DNA from: an uncultured Granulosicoccaceae bacterium
GTDB taxonomy: Bacteria > Pseudomonadota > Gammaproteobacteria > Granulosicoccales > Granulosicoccaceae
Length of the DNA stretch: 64,000 nucleotides
NCBI GenBank assembly: GCA_938007995.1
Contig: CALLLW010000038.1
Coordinates: 1 to 64,000, forward strand
Reading direction: 5' to 3'
The translations under genes and the position numbers were made by a program. The notes under the pieces are model-generated. The model was not told where the DNA came from. It did not search any database and saw only the letters and a program-made list of their open reading frames with translations. Positions 52,406 through 61,327 of the stretch are shown one piece after another. Within the stretch, counting starts at the first letter, position 1; each line of letters starts with the position of its first letter.

Positions 52406-54226
52406 ATGAATACTGACAAGTTGCGCAATATCGCGATTATTGCCCACGTTGACCATGGCAAAACCACTCTGGTCGATAAGCTCCTGAATCAATCCGGGAC
52501 ACTGGATCGAAAAAATCTGGATGCCGAGCGCATCATGGATTCCAACGATCAGGAAAAAGAACGCGGCATCACCATTCTTGCAAAAAATACCGCAATTGAG
52601 TGGCAGAACTACCGTATTAATATCGTCGACACACCAGGCCACGCCGACTTCGGTGGCGAGGTCGAACGTGTACTGTCGATGGTAGACAGTGTCTTGTTGC
52701 TGGTGGATGCAGTCGATGGGCCCATGCCACAGACCCGTTTTGTCACCTCCAAAGCCTTCGAACGCGGGCTGAAACCCATCGTTGTGATCAACAAGGTAGA
52801 CCGACCGGGTGCACGGCCTGACTGGGTTATGGATCAGGTTTTCGATCTATTCGACCGACTGGGCGCTACCGACGAACAACTCGACTTCCCGATCATATAT
52901 ACCTCGGCCATCAACGGCATAGCAGGCATGGAAGTCGACGATATGGCGGAAGACATGACTCCGCTATTTGAAATGATCACTGAAAAAGTACCGGCTCCTG
53001 CGGTCGACGTTGCAGGCACTTTCCAGATGCAGGTATCTGCTCTCGACTACGACAGCTACGTGGGTGTTATTGGAGTCGGCCGCATCACCCGTGGTGCGCT
53101 TAGCCCGAACCAGCAGGTAGTGATTAAATCTGCCAGTGGCGATCAACGCAAAGGCCGTGTGTTGAATGTCAAAGGTTACATGGGGCTCGAGCGAGTCGAC
53201 ACAGACAAGGCAACAGCCGGTGATATTGTTTGCATAAACGGTATTGACGGACTGTCGATCTCGGACACTCTTTGCGACCCGGAAAATGTAGAAGCGCTGC
53301 CACCGTTGTCGGTTGATGAGCCTACGGTCAGCATGACATTCCGCGTTAATGACTCACCCTTCGCAGGCAAAGAAGGTAAGTACGTCACATCACGCAATAT
53401 ACGTGAACGCCTTGAGCAGGAGCTGATACACAACGTTGCACTACGAGTGGAACCAGGCGATTCGGCAGACAAATTCAAAGTATCCGGACGCGGTGAATTG
53501 CATCTATCGGTACTTATAGAAACCATGCGCCGCGAAGGCTACGAGCTGGGTGTCTCAAGACCTGAAGTAATTCAAAAAGAAATAGATGGCGTGATCCAGG
53601 AACCGTTCGAACAGGTTGTGGTTGACATTGAAGATGAGCATCAGGGTCCGGTTATGGAAGAACTCGGCTTGCGCAAGGCTGAAATGACCAACATGGAGCC
53701 GGATGGCAAAGGTCGTTTGAAAATGGAATTTATAATTCCATCACGTGGCCTGATTGGCTTTCGCGGTATGTTTTTAACCATGACTTCTGGCTCAGGCATT
53801 CTGACTAGTATCTTTGATCACTACGGTGAGGTGAAATCTGCAGGGGTCGTGTCACGCCAGAACGGTGTGCTGGTATCCATGGTGACCGGTAAAACTTCGG
53901 CGTTCTCATTGTTTAATCTGCAGGATCGTGGGCGTTTGTTTCTCGGTCATGCTGTCGATATCTATGAAGGCCAGATACTCGGCATTCACTCGCGCTCGAA
54001 TGACCTGGTTGTTAATGCCACTAAAGGCAAGCAGCTGACCAACGTACGAGCATCAGGAACAGATGAAGCACTGACACTCACACCACCAATCGTACATTCA
54101 CTGGAGCAGGCACTGGAGTTCATTGAAGACGATGAGCTGGTAGAAGTGACACCGGAAAGCATCCGCATCAGAAAGAAAATGCTCAAGGAAACTGATCGCA
54201 AACGTGCTTCAAGAAGTGCCGCATAA
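52406..54226 (+). CDS. typA: GTP-binding ribosome-associated protein TypA/BipA
   Basis: 606 residues, full length. G1 [10 protein letters not shown], switch [15 protein letters not shown]4 [10 protein letters not shown], and the conserved GITILAKNT. Elongation-factor-like domains follow, and the BipA-specific C-terminal part includes [31 protein letters not shown], and [19 protein letters not shown] translational GTPase that helps ribosome assembly and stress growth. It is a single gene between two terminators. Confidence 0.97.
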   Translation: MNTDKLRNIAIIAHVDHGKTTLVDKLLNQSGTLDRKNLDAERIMDSNDQEKERGITILAKNTAIEWQNYRINIVDTPGHADFGGEVERVLSMVDSVLLLVDAVDGPMPQTRFVTSKAFERGLKPIVVINKVDRPGARPDWVMDQVFDLFDRLGATDEQLDFPIIYTSAINGIAGMEVDDMAEDMTPLFEMITEKVPAPAVDVAGTFQMQVSALDYDSYVGVIGVGRITRGALSPNQQVVIKSASGDQRKGRVLNVKGYMGLERVDTDKATAGDIVCINGIDGLSISDTLCDPENVEALPPLSVDEPTVSMTFRVNDSPFAGKEGKYVTSRNIRERLEQELIHNVALRVEPGDSADKFKVSGRGELHLSVLIETMRREGYELGVSRPEVIQKEIDGVIQEPFEQVVVDIEDEHQGPVMEELGLRKAEMTNMEPDGKGRLKMEFIIPSRGLIGFRGMFLTMTSGSGILTSIFDHYGEVKSAGVVSRQNGVLVSMVTGKTSAFSLFNLQDRGRLFLGHAVDIYEGQILGIHSRSNDLVVNATKGKQLTNVRASGTDEALTLTPPIVHSLEQALEFIEDDELVEVTPESIRIRKKMLKETDRKRASRSAA

Positions 54227-54256
54227 TGTCTAGCGCTTTGCTGTACGCACTACCCG

Positions 54257-54283
54257 AAAGACCGGCAATCGCCGGTCTTTTTT
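54257..54283 (+). terminator. Rho-independent terminator after typA
   Basis: AAAGACCGGC pairs perfectly with GCCGGTCTTT around AATC, followed by further T. It lies 30 bp after the typA stop. Confidence 0.92.
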
Positions 54284-54329
54284 GTGTACCATGACCAGCT
54301 GGCCACTTGAGAACTCCGGAACAGCAACA

Positions 54330-55094
54330 ATGACTCAATTTTCAGCCAATCTCGGTTTCCTTTTCACTGAGTTGTCATTAACGGATGCAATAACGGCCTC
54401 GGCAAAGCACGGCTTTGATGCTGTGGAATGCCACTTCCCCTATGCGATGCCGGCCGCTGAGACCAAAGCAGCGTTGGATAAAACCGGCCTGAAGATGCTG
54501 GGCCTTAACACAGTCAAAGGCAATGCGGCACAAGGTGACAATGGTCTGTGCGCGCTTGCAGACAGAAAGGAACAGGCCATCGCATCCATTGATCAGGCAC
54601 TCGAATATGCCGCTGCGATCGACACACCTAACGTTCATGTTATGGCAGGCGTTGCGTCCGGGGACGCTGCGTATCAGTGCTATATTGATAATCTTCGCTA
54701 TGCAGCAGAAAAAGCGGCTGAGTTCGGTATCAATATTTTAATTGAGCCATTAAATCCGTACGATGCACCCGGCTACTTTTTACATAGTACTCAACAGGCT
54801 GAAGGTATCATCGATACCATCGCTGCAGATAACCTCAAGCTGATGTTCGATTGTTATCACATACAGATTATTGAAGGGGATGTCTGCCGCCGCCTTGCAA
54901 CGCTGCTGCCGATCGTTGGCCACATACAAATTGCCTCGGTACCGGATCGTGCAGAGCCTGACGAAGGCGAGCTAAATTATCGCTATGTGATTGATTCAAT
55001 CAAATCACTGGGCTACAAGCTGCCAATCGGTGCTGAATACAAACCTTCCGGCGCTACCGCCGACACTCTGCAGTGGATGAATAGACTCAGGTAA
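54330..55094 (+). CDS. hyi: Hydroxypyruvate isomerase-like sugar isomerase
   Basis: 254 residues from ATG 54330 (GGAA upstream); an earlier ATG at 54282 lies in the typA terminator. The xylose-isomerase-like TIM barrel has ANLGFLFTELSLTDAITASA, GFDAVECHFPY, NILIEPLNPYDAPGYFLHS, LMFDCYHIQIIEGD, and GHIQIASVPDRAEPDEGELNY. It matches Hyi/OtnI, which interconverts hydroxypyruvate and tartronate semialdehyde (or 2-oxo-tetronate). The nearby beta-hydroxyacid dehydrogenase at 58534 could act on the product, but they are not one operon. Confidence 0.9.
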   Translation: MTQFSANLGFLFTELSLTDAITASAKHGFDAVECHFPYAMPAAETKAALDKTGLKMLGLNTVKGNAAQGDNGLCALADRKEQAIASIDQALEYAAAIDTPNVHVMAGVASGDAAYQCYIDNLRYAAEKAAEFGINILIEPLNPYDAPGYFLHSTQQAEGIIDTIAADNLKLMFDCYHIQIIEGDVCRRLATLLPIVGHIQIASVPDRAEPDEGELNYRYVIDSIKSLGYKLPIGAEYKPSGATADTLQWMNRLR

Positions 55095-55120
55095 GCAGAC
55101 TCTGGTAGGCAGATTTGTGA

Positions 55121-55588
55121 TCAGGTTCTGCTGTTGCTGCCAGCCTCAAACTCTGTCACCCGTGCAATGCCCTGGCGACTGTTGATAACAAACCTGACCA
55201 GCAGAAAAAACAGCAAACCCGCCGGCCCCATAACCATCGTTAACAATAATGATATGGCAACCATGCCCTTAGGCAAAAACTCACGCCTGGCCGTTTGGAG
55301 CTGCCACCCGCCTATGAAAAGATCAAACGCCAGATAGTGAATCCAGCCAACCAGAGCGATTTCGGGCCGGGAGAACATGCTGGCAATGCCGTCGATAGAG
55401 CTAAAGCTTCCACCTTCAAACGGCAGTAGATGGAACATTAGCGTCGCGTATACGATCGATAACACCAGCGGCAGGCCGCGAAGTGCGATCACCGGCACTT
55501 TTCCCGGATTGAAAGCAAATGCGAGAAGTATTACCCAGCCGCACAGTGCGAGCAGAGTGCTCAGAACATATATTTCATTCAACGGCAT
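55121..55588 (-). CDS. DUF4281 (ABA4-like) membrane protein
   Basis: 155 residues with four membrane segments: STLLALCGWVILLAFAF, GLPLVLSIVYATLMFHLLP, ALVGWIHYLAFDLFIGGWQ, and GMVAISLLLTMVMGPAGLLFFLLVRF. The WIHYLAFDLFIG signature and the GPAGLLFF loop are those of DUF4281, related to plant ABA4 neoxanthin-synthesis protein. Role in bacteria is unknown; a pigment or lipid role is only by family. It is convergent with hyi. Confidence 0.85.
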   Translation of the reverse strand: MPLNEIYVLSTLLALCGWVILLAFAFNPGKVPVIALRGLPLVLSIVYATLMFHLLPFEGGSFSSIDGIASMFSRPEIALVGWIHYLAFDLFIGGWQLQTARREFLPKGMVAISLLLTMVMGPAGLLFFLLVRFVINSRQGIARVTEFEAGSNSRT

Positions 55589-56247
55589 GGGGCATATTAT
55601 CCAATTGAGGAAGACAGGAAGTTACGCTCTGCAGCGTTTTGTCTGGCAATCAAGGAGCTTGGCCGGCCCTCCACTGCTCCGTTACAGGACTACTGCACAC
55701 ACCTTGCCGACGATACTTCCCGCTGCGCGTGGCCAACTACACTTCCCTGCAACCCGCCACTGCTTGCACATTGCCCATGGTGTAGTTTTGCCAGTGAATC
55801 CCCGGTACTAACGCTGTGAACAAGCAGTGAACGTCACAACCTCCCCTTCCCGCAACCTACTAAAAGTTACCGCATCAGTGTTGCGGACTTGACAGTGCGC
55901 AAGTCCGAAGCGGGCGTTTTTTAAGACAGTGCGGCCGGGTACCTTTTGCCAAAAGCGCCCGGGCTGCTGCATCTTACTGTGCCGCACCCTGACTGCAACC
56001 CTTGCCTGTAATCCCTTACCTGCGAATTATGGCCTGCCAAATATGGCCTGCCAAATATGGCCTGCGAATTATGGCCTGCGAAATATGGCCAGGAGATTGC
56101 GCGGCAGAACCTCTGCTACTGCTAATGCGCCCTGACGGTTAGTTTTTATCGATCTTTTCGAACTGTTTAAATAGCTATGCGCCCCAAATAATCGTAAAGA
56201 CGCCCTTGCCATGGCACGTTCTCGCTCGCAGAGTTCTACCGCGCAGA
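55589..56247. other. Long intergenic region
   Basis: 659 bp between the DUF4281 gene and the 3' end of the DadA-like gene. It contains a five-unit 14-bp tandem repeat (listed separately) but no gene. The 55600-55870 part is C-rich and non-coding in all frames; a CCGCA-rich segment near 55900 has no clear terminator. Confidence 0.5.
56021..56090. repeat. Tandem repeat, five 14-bp units
   Basis: Units TGCGAATTATGGCC, TGCCAAATATGGCC (twice), TGCGAATTATGGCC, TGCGAAATATGGCC, contiguous. Only the third to eighth bases vary. Non-coding, no spacers, so not CRISPR; a likely length-variable locus. Confidence 0.93.
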
Positions 56248-57525
56248 CTAACTGGCTTTTTTAAGTGGCGCTGCCGATATTTGCTGATTATGCGGCATCG
56301 CCTGGCTAACGATGTCACCAATCATCTCAGCCGTCACAGGTGATAAAGTCCACCCGAGATGACCATGGCCTGTGTTGTAGAACACACCGTTTTGCTTGCC
56401 GGTGCCAATGCGCGGCATCATATTCGGCATCATTGGGCGCAACCCGGCCCACGAAATAACGTGTTCAGTATCTACCTTAGGAAAGTAGCGCCGGCACCAC
56501 TCGACCAATGGTTTGATTCGATCATCACGAATGTCTTTGTTATTGCCGTTAAACTCAGCGGTACCGGCGATACGAAAACGATCCGCACCGAGACGACTGG
56601 TAACAATTTTTGCCTCATCATCAAGAATACTGACCCATGGGGCTGCCTGCTGACTGACTTCATCTTTCAATGGCACTGTAATCGAATAGCCTTTAACCGG
56701 ATAAACGTTCACCCTGTCACCAAGCCATGAGGCAATATTGCGACTGGCAATGCCTGCACACACGACGACTCCGTCAAACTCTGCTGTTTGCAGGCTGTCT
56801 TCAGCACCCGGTGTGATATCGGCATAACTAAGCGATATACCTTTGCTGTGGTGCTCAACAGACCTTACTTCCGTATCGCAATTAAACGTTGCACCGGCTC
56901 GCACACAGGCATCAGCAAGGCCGCAACTGTACTTGTGAATATCTCCAGTGGAATCGCTGGGAGTAAAGTATCCGCCGTAAAAATCGCCTGCCAGTGAAGG
57001 CTCGATCTCTTTCATTTCGGCGTCGGTTACTGATCGTCGATCAAGTCCGCCCTTGTTCAATAACTCGTTAACGCGTGTTGCATGGTCATATTCTTTTTTA
57101 GACCCATAAATATGCAGAATGCCACGCTGCTCATAGTCGAAATCTATTTGCTCTTTAGCTGCCCATTCCTGCAAATGCTGACGCGCGGCAACGGCTAACC
57201 TTGCAGTTTCAATGGTATTGCTTTGATAATTCGGAATGTTGCCAACAAACTCTGCCATCCATGACAATTTGTGCCAGTCGGGACGTGGGTTCACCAGTAG
57301 AGGCGCATCTTTACGCATCATCCACTTGATGCCTTTCAGCACAGTAGAAAGTTGGGTCCATACTTCCGCGTTTGATGCAGAAAGTTGCCCGCCGTTGGCA
57401 AATGAAGTAGCCATAGCGGGATAGCGGTGACGATCAAAAACAGTGACGTCATAACCGCGATTAGTCAGTGCATAACAGGTGGTAACGCCGGTGATACCGG
57501 CACCGATAACAGCGATCTTTTTCAT
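56248..57525 (-). CDS. dadA: D-amino acid dehydrogenase-like FAD enzyme under glycine riboswitch control
   Basis: 425 residues from ATG 57525 (GGAG 7 bases upstream; the in-frame TTG 57531 is less likely). KKIAVIGAGITGVTTCYALT is the FAD motif, then TSFANGGQLSASNAEVWTQ, EYEQRGILHIY-like FDYEQRGILHIYGSK, and the C-terminal NTGHGHLGWTLSPVTAEM, all typical of DadA. It oxidises D-amino acids, or glycine, to keto acids. A tandem glycine riboswitch and terminator lie in its leader, which makes glycine a candidate substrate or signal; that is inference. Confidence 0.9.
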   Translation of the reverse strand: MKKIAVIGAGITGVTTCYALTNRGYDVTVFDRHRYPAMATSFANGGQLSASNAEVWTQLSTVLKGIKWMMRKDAPLLVNPRPDWHKLSWMAEFVGNIPNYQSNTIETARLAVAARQHLQEWAAKEQIDFDYEQRGILHIYGSKKEYDHATRVNELLNKGGLDRRSVTDAEMKEIEPSLAGDFYGGYFTPSDSTGDIHKYSCGLADACVRAGATFNCDTEVRSVEHHSKGISLSYADITPGAEDSLQTAEFDGVVVCAGIASRNIASWLGDRVNVYPVKGYSITVPLKDEVSQQAAPWVSILDDEAKIVTSRLGADRFRIAGTAEFNGNNKDIRDDRIKPLVEWCRRYFPKVDTEHVISWAGLRPMMPNMMPRIGTGKQNGVFYNTGHGHLGWTLSPVTAEMIGDIVSQAMPHNQQISAAPLKKAS

Positions 57526-57550
57526 TTTCAAGCTCCAATAAACAAGTGGT

Positions 57551-57582
57551 TAAAAACAGGATTGCGATCTTGAATCGCAATC
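57551..57582 (-). terminator. Leader terminator (riboswitch expression platform)
   Basis: On the minus strand, GATTGCGAT pairs with ATCGCAATC around TCAAG, followed by CTGTTTTT. It lies between the glycine aptamers and the dadA ribosome site, so glycine binding could prevent termination. Confidence 0.85.
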
Positions 57583-57594
57583 AGTAACTAACCC

Positions 57595-57769
57595 CATCTG
57601 TCACGGAACCTGAGAGTTTGTGCAGCGAACGCTGCATTACCCCTTCGGTGAACACGCATAAGCGCGCTACTCTCCAGATGTCTCTATGAAATGTGGTCCG
57701 GGTGCCTGAGAGTTTCCTGGGCGTTGCTCCTTCGGCGCCGCCAGCGTGCTGGCGATCTCTCCCACATTT
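57595..57769 (-). promoter_or_regulatory. Tandem glycine riboswitch
   Basis: Two glycine aptamers in series on the minus strand. Aptamer 1 (57769-57688): P1 AATGTGG/CCACATT, GGGAGAG, GCGCCGAAGGAGCAA, and AAACTCTCAGGCACC. Aptamer 2 (57680-57595): P1 ATCTG/CAGAT, GGAGAGTAGC, CACCGAAGGGGTAA, and AAACTCTCAGGTTCC. A 7-base linker joins them, the usual spacing. These conserved blocks are diagnostic of the glycine riboswitch. The regulated gene, a DadA-like dehydrogenase, is unusual next to the usual gcvTHP or glycine symporter targets. Confidence 0.95.
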
Positions 57770-58024
57770 CAACCATCACCTTGCCCAGACTAATCAATCG
57801 TCGGAGTCGGGTGTTGCCGAGACGCCGACACCTTGCCTTACAAAAACGAATATAGCAAGGAAATGCGGCTACTTAATCGCGAGGATCGCCCGTGTTGCGA
57901 GCTTCCCGCCGCGTGTAACGGTGAGACTACCAAAAACTTGAGGAATTCCATCGTAAGTAAATTTAGTAACTGTTTTTATATACAGTATTTGTTATCGTTA
58001 CGTCGTCAGCGCAGCCACTGATTC

Positions 58025-58468
58025 ATGGTGGTGATTTTGAACCAACAACAATCCGAATTTATCGAACGGGCTCTGCAACATCTGACCCGGGTAATGGAAC
58101 AATGCGCAGAAAATTCAGCAACTGCCAGTGCAATACTGGGCCGCAGAAAAGTTGGCAGGTATATCGTTGTTGTCAGAATTATTGCAGAGGAAGATGAAGG
58201 TTTTTCCGCACCGCTTTTATCCCATGCAAGTAGCGCACACTCTAACGCAGCTCCCGTGGGCAGCCACACCAACAAAACAAATGTGAGCGGCCCGACAGGC
58301 GAGCTAACAAACAGTGCGATAATCAATTCATCTGGTAACCCGACTGGCATTCCACCTGGAAACAACCCGGGCAGAAGCACCGCAACCGTACCAAGTTACT
58401 CTATGCATACAAAACATCACAACAGAAGCAACCGGGTTAATCGATGGCATAAGCCAGTGTTTGACTGA
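58025..58468 (+). CDS. Possible small protein of unknown function
   Basis: A 147-codon frame from ATG 58025. The N-terminal half (NQQQSEFIERALQHLTRVME, GRRKVGRYIVVVRIIAEEDE) looks like a charged helical domain. The C-terminal half is low-complexity, rich in Ser, Asn, Gly, Pro and His (HTNKTNVSGPTGEL). There is no clear ribosome site, and an overlapping minus frame at 58006-58380 competes. I recognise no family. It sits between the glycine riboswitch and the oxidoreductase gene and may not be a gene. Confidence 0.3.
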   Translation: MVVILNQQQSEFIERALQHLTRVMEQCAENSATASAILGRRKVGRYIVVVRIIAEEDEGFSAPLLSHASSAHSNAAPVGSHTNKTNVSGPTGELTNSAIINSSGNPTGIPPGNNPGRSTATVPSYSMHTKHHNRSNRVNRWHKPVFD

Positions 58469-58533
58469 TAATAATTTTACTGGAGCTTTAGAGTTAAAAC
58501 ACCATCAAACTATCATGCAGATCTTTGCATAGA

Positions 58534-59490
58534 TTAAACACGATTAGGCACAACTTCATAACCCGGCTCTTCCAGTTCATCATCAACCATCTCTGCAGGA
58601 AAGCCGGGAGCGAGAATACTCAATCCGGTTGCATCTTCAAGCCTGCGTATAATGTTTGGCGACCACTCACGCGGCCCGTATCGTTTTTCACCGTCTTTAA
58701 AAATATCTATCAGTAACGGACTTATCTCTAACGGCACATTGGCCCGATCTGCAACGGCCTGAAACAGGCCGATATCTTTACTGACGAGGTCCATGGTGAA
58801 AGAGATGTCACGCGATCCGTTCAAGATGACCTGGCTCTCGGTTTCATGTACGAAAGAAGTACCAGATGAAATCTTTATCGCTTCATAAGTTGTATTCAAA
58901 TCCATACCGGCAGCCTTGGCAGTGACCAGCGCTTCGCAACAAGATAGAAGGTTAGCGGTTGCCAGGTAGTTGGTAATCACCTTCAGAATTGATGCAGACC
59001 CGAGTGGCCCGGTGTGTAACAACCTTCTACCGAGAGACTTTAGTATCGGTACGATGCGCTCAAAGGTTTCTCTTTCACAGCCTGCGAAAATAGAAATATT
59101 ACCTGTATCTGCACGATGACAACCACCGGATACCGGACAATCAACCGCTGCCGCACCGAGTGATTCAACCATAGCGCCAAGGCGTTTTACTTCTGCCTCA
59201 TCAGTCGTGGACATTTCCATCCAGATTTTGCCGTTGGATAACCCACGCAACAAACCATCCTCTGCTTCCATTACCGCCGCTGAAGCTGCAGGCGAAGGCA
59301 GGCAAGTGATTACTGCCTCACAGGCTTTGGCCATTTGCTCAGGACTATCAGCCCATGATGCACCCTGATCAAGAAAAGGCTGTGCAATGGTTTTATCCAG
59401 ATCACGAACCATTACATCGTGACCGTTGCGTATCAGGCTGCCTGCAAGTTTTCCACCCACGTTACCAAGGCCAATAAATCCTATTTTCAT
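58534..59490 (-). CDS. Beta-hydroxyacid dehydrogenase (3-hydroxyisobutyrate dehydrogenase family)
   Basis: 318 residues from ATG 59490 (AGGT upstream). MKIGFIGLGNVGGKLAGSLI is the NAD(P)-binding motif; DCPVSGGCHRADTGN is the substrate loop, GSASILKVITNYLATANL carries the catalytic Lys, and KDIGLFQAVADRANVPLEI closes the fold. Family members reduce or oxidise 3-hydroxyisobutyrate, tartronate semialdehyde, or similar. The exact substrate is unknown. It is convergent with the doubtful frame at 58025 and follows the aminotransferase gene in the same direction after 111 bp. Confidence 0.9.
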   Translation of the reverse strand: MKIGFIGLGNVGGKLAGSLIRNGHDVMVRDLDKTIAQPFLDQGASWADSPEQMAKACEAVITCLPSPAASAAVMEAEDGLLRGLSNGKIWMEMSTTDEAEVKRLGAMVESLGAAAVDCPVSGGCHRADTGNISIFAGCERETFERIVPILKSLGRRLLHTGPLGSASILKVITNYLATANLLSCCEALVTAKAAGMDLNTTYEAIKISSGTSFVHETESQVILNGSRDISFTMDLVSKDIGLFQAVADRANVPLEISPLLIDIFKDGEKRYGPREWSPNIIRRLEDATGLSILAPGFPAEMVDDELEEPGYEVVPNRV

Positions 59491-59601
59491 GTCTGCTACC
59501 TGTTGCTTGATCACGCCACATTACGCCAATTATTTCGAATTACTTTTCTGTACCCGACTTTAACTGACCAACTTTGAATAGCCGGCTTTAAATGGCTTAT
59601 G

Positions 59602-60711
59602 CTAAACAGCACGCGAGAATATACCGGCGAGAGTGCGCAAACCTTGTCTGGCACTTGCCGCACTGGCGTGACTGAAGTTCAGCCTTATAGCCGATCCTGG
59701 TGTAAAACCCGTTGGATAAAAAGCCTCACCGGGCATAAAAGCCACGCCGTTTGCTATCGCCTCATTGAGCAGCAAGCGTGTATCGACTGAGTATTGTTGC
59801 TTAAGTTGCAGCCAGAAGAATAATCCACCATCAGGCAACTGCCAGTCTGCCAGATCACTGAATTCCTGCACAAGCACTTGCTGAAATTGATCACGGCGCT
59901 GTCGATAAAATGCTGCCAGAGCAGACTGCTGTTTAGCATCCAGCCAATTGAAAACCAGTTGCTGACTGAGTCTGCAGCTATGCAGATCTGCCGCTTGCTT
60001 AAGGCGAACCAGGTAAGGTAACAGCGCTTCAGAACACACCAGATAGCCCAGCCGCAGGCCTGGTGCGCAGCACTTGGAGAAAGACGATTGATACACCCAC
60101 TCCGACTGTTTGATATAACTACATACCGGAGTACGATCACACTCGTTATACATCAGATCACGATAGGGATCGTCTTCAAAAAGCACAGAGCCTGTCGCGT
60201 CACAATCAGAGGCCAGCTGTTTGCGTTGCGCTTGTGAATAGCAAATGCCGGTTGGGTTTTGAAAGGTGGGAACAACATAGGTAAGACGTGTGCCACTCAT
60301 ATCTGAACGCTTGCCGGTGTAGGCGCAATACTGCGCACCGAGCAGATCAAACGCCTGTAAGGCCGCAAGATAGGTTGGCACCTCAACAGCAACCTTTACA
60401 CCGGGCTCGATAAATAGTTTGGCAACCAGATCAATACCCTGCTGCGATCCGGAGAGTATCAACACCTGAGCGGCGGTGACGTTCAAGCCTCTAGCACGCA
60501 ACAGATCTGCGACTTGCTCGCGTAGATTCCAATCCCCCTCAGAGGCACCATATTGCAGGTGGGAAGAGTCGAGTGCTGTGTAATCAAGTTTCGGGAAACA
60601 CTCTTTTGCCGGCAACCCGCCAGCGAAGGAGATCATTCCCGGCTGGTCAATCACTTTCAATATTTCCCGCACTGGTGATTCAACCAGATTATTTATTCTG
60701 CCTGCATACAC
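59602..60711 (-). CDS. PLP-dependent aminotransferase (LysN/2-aminoadipate type)
   Basis: 369 residues from GTG 60711, with AAGGAG at 8 bases. Fold-type I aminotransferase: ISFAGGLPAKECFP at the N-terminus, LQYGASEGDWNLREQVADLL, VPTFQNPTGICYSQAQR (Asn for PLP), FEDDPYRDLMYN, SSFSKCCAPGLRLGYLV (Schiff-base Lys), and LPDGGLFFWLQL. It belongs with MocR-free 2-aminoadipate/valine/kynurenine-type enzymes; the amino donor is not determined. It is divergent from a MarR gene, which probably controls it through two inverted repeats between them. Confidence 0.9.
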   Translation of the reverse strand: MYAGRINNLVESPVREILKVIDQPGMISFAGGLPAKECFPKLDYTALDSSHLQYGASEGDWNLREQVADLLRARGLNVTAAQVLILSGSQQGIDLVAKLFIEPGVKVAVEVPTYLAALQAFDLLGAQYCAYTGKRSDMSGTRLTYVVPTFQNPTGICYSQAQRKQLASDCDATGSVLFEDDPYRDLMYNECDRTPVCSYIKQSEWVYQSSFSKCCAPGLRLGYLVCSEALLPYLVRLKQAADLHSCRLSQQLVFNWLDAKQQSALAAFYRQRRDQFQQVLVQEFSDLADWQLPDGGLFFWLQLKQQYSVDTRLLLNEAIANGVAFMPGEAFYPTGFTPGSAIRLNFSHASAASARQGLRTLAGIFSRAV

Positions 60712-60735
60712 TTTATATTCTCCTTGCCCAATAAT

Positions 60736-60754
60736 AGGTCAACATTAATGACCT
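60736..60754. promoter_or_regulatory. MarR operator candidate 1
   Basis: AGGTCAACATTAATGACCT, inverted repeat with AGGTCA half-sites, in the gap between the divergent aminotransferase and MarR genes, close to the aminotransferase start. A second copy lies 20 bp further on. Confidence 0.75.
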
Positions 60755-60774
60755 TTTATAGCAAGCAGAAATAT

Positions 60775-60793
60775 ATGTCAATATAATTGACCT
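60775..60793. promoter_or_regulatory. MarR operator candidate 2
   Basis: ATGTCAATATAATTGACCT, same spacing as the first site with one weaker half. Centre-to-centre distance is 39 bp, close to four helical turns, so two dimers would bind the same face. Confidence 0.72.
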
Positions 60794-60835
60794 TTGTGCA
60801 TTGACAGAGATTTGACAGAGTATTAAGTTAAAGCC

Positions 60836-61267
60836 ATGGTTAATCCCGATCGCGAACAACAACTCCGCCACGCCATCGAGCTGATTTTTTTCTCGTATCG
60901 CGCCTTCACCAGCGGACCCGACGCCATTCTTGAAAAACGCGGACTCAACCGTGTGCATCATCGTATTTTGTACTTCGTAGGACGAGACCCGGGCCTCTCA
61001 GTCAACACCCTGTTTGCCGTACTACAAATCTCAAAACAGGCTTTAAATCAGCCATTGCGCCAATTGATCACCATGGGGCTGATAAAAAACGATAAATCTC
61101 ATACAGACGGCAGAGTACGTGAGTTACGCCTGACAGCTGCAGGCAGGCGCCTTGAAGCCAGATTAACCGGTACTCAGTTACTGCAACTGGAAAGCGTGTT
61201 CAATGAGCAGGGAAGCAAAGCTGAAAAATACTGGCACAAAATCATGCAGCAGCTCGCTGATGACTAA
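60836..61267 (+). CDS. MarR-family transcriptional regulator
   Basis: 143 residues with the MarR winged helix: LNRVHHRILYFVGRDPGLSVNTL, LQISKQALNQPLRQLITMGLI, HTDGRVRELRLTAAGRRLEAR. No Cys redox switch; effector unknown. It is divergent from the aminotransferase, and the shared 124-bp gap holds two repeats of the same operator-like sequence, so it probably represses both genes. Confidence 0.9.
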   Translation: MVNPDREQQLRHAIELIFFSYRAFTSGPDAILEKRGLNRVHHRILYFVGRDPGLSVNTLFAVLQISKQALNQPLRQLITMGLIKNDKSHTDGRVRELRLTAAGRRLEARLTGTQLLQLESVFNEQGSKAEKYWHKIMQQLADD

Positions 61268-61327
61268 AAACCTTCTGACGACTTTGGCTTATACTGTCCA
61301 CCGTGAGTTAACATCTGGAGCATTCGA

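Noticed and set aside
56021-56090. CRISPR array
   Set aside because: Units are 14 bp, directly adjacent, without spacers, and there are no cas genes.
58006-58380. 124-codon minus frame near 58.2 kb
   Set aside because: It overlaps the plus frame at 58025. Neither has a family; the hydrophobic minus frame has no ribosome site.
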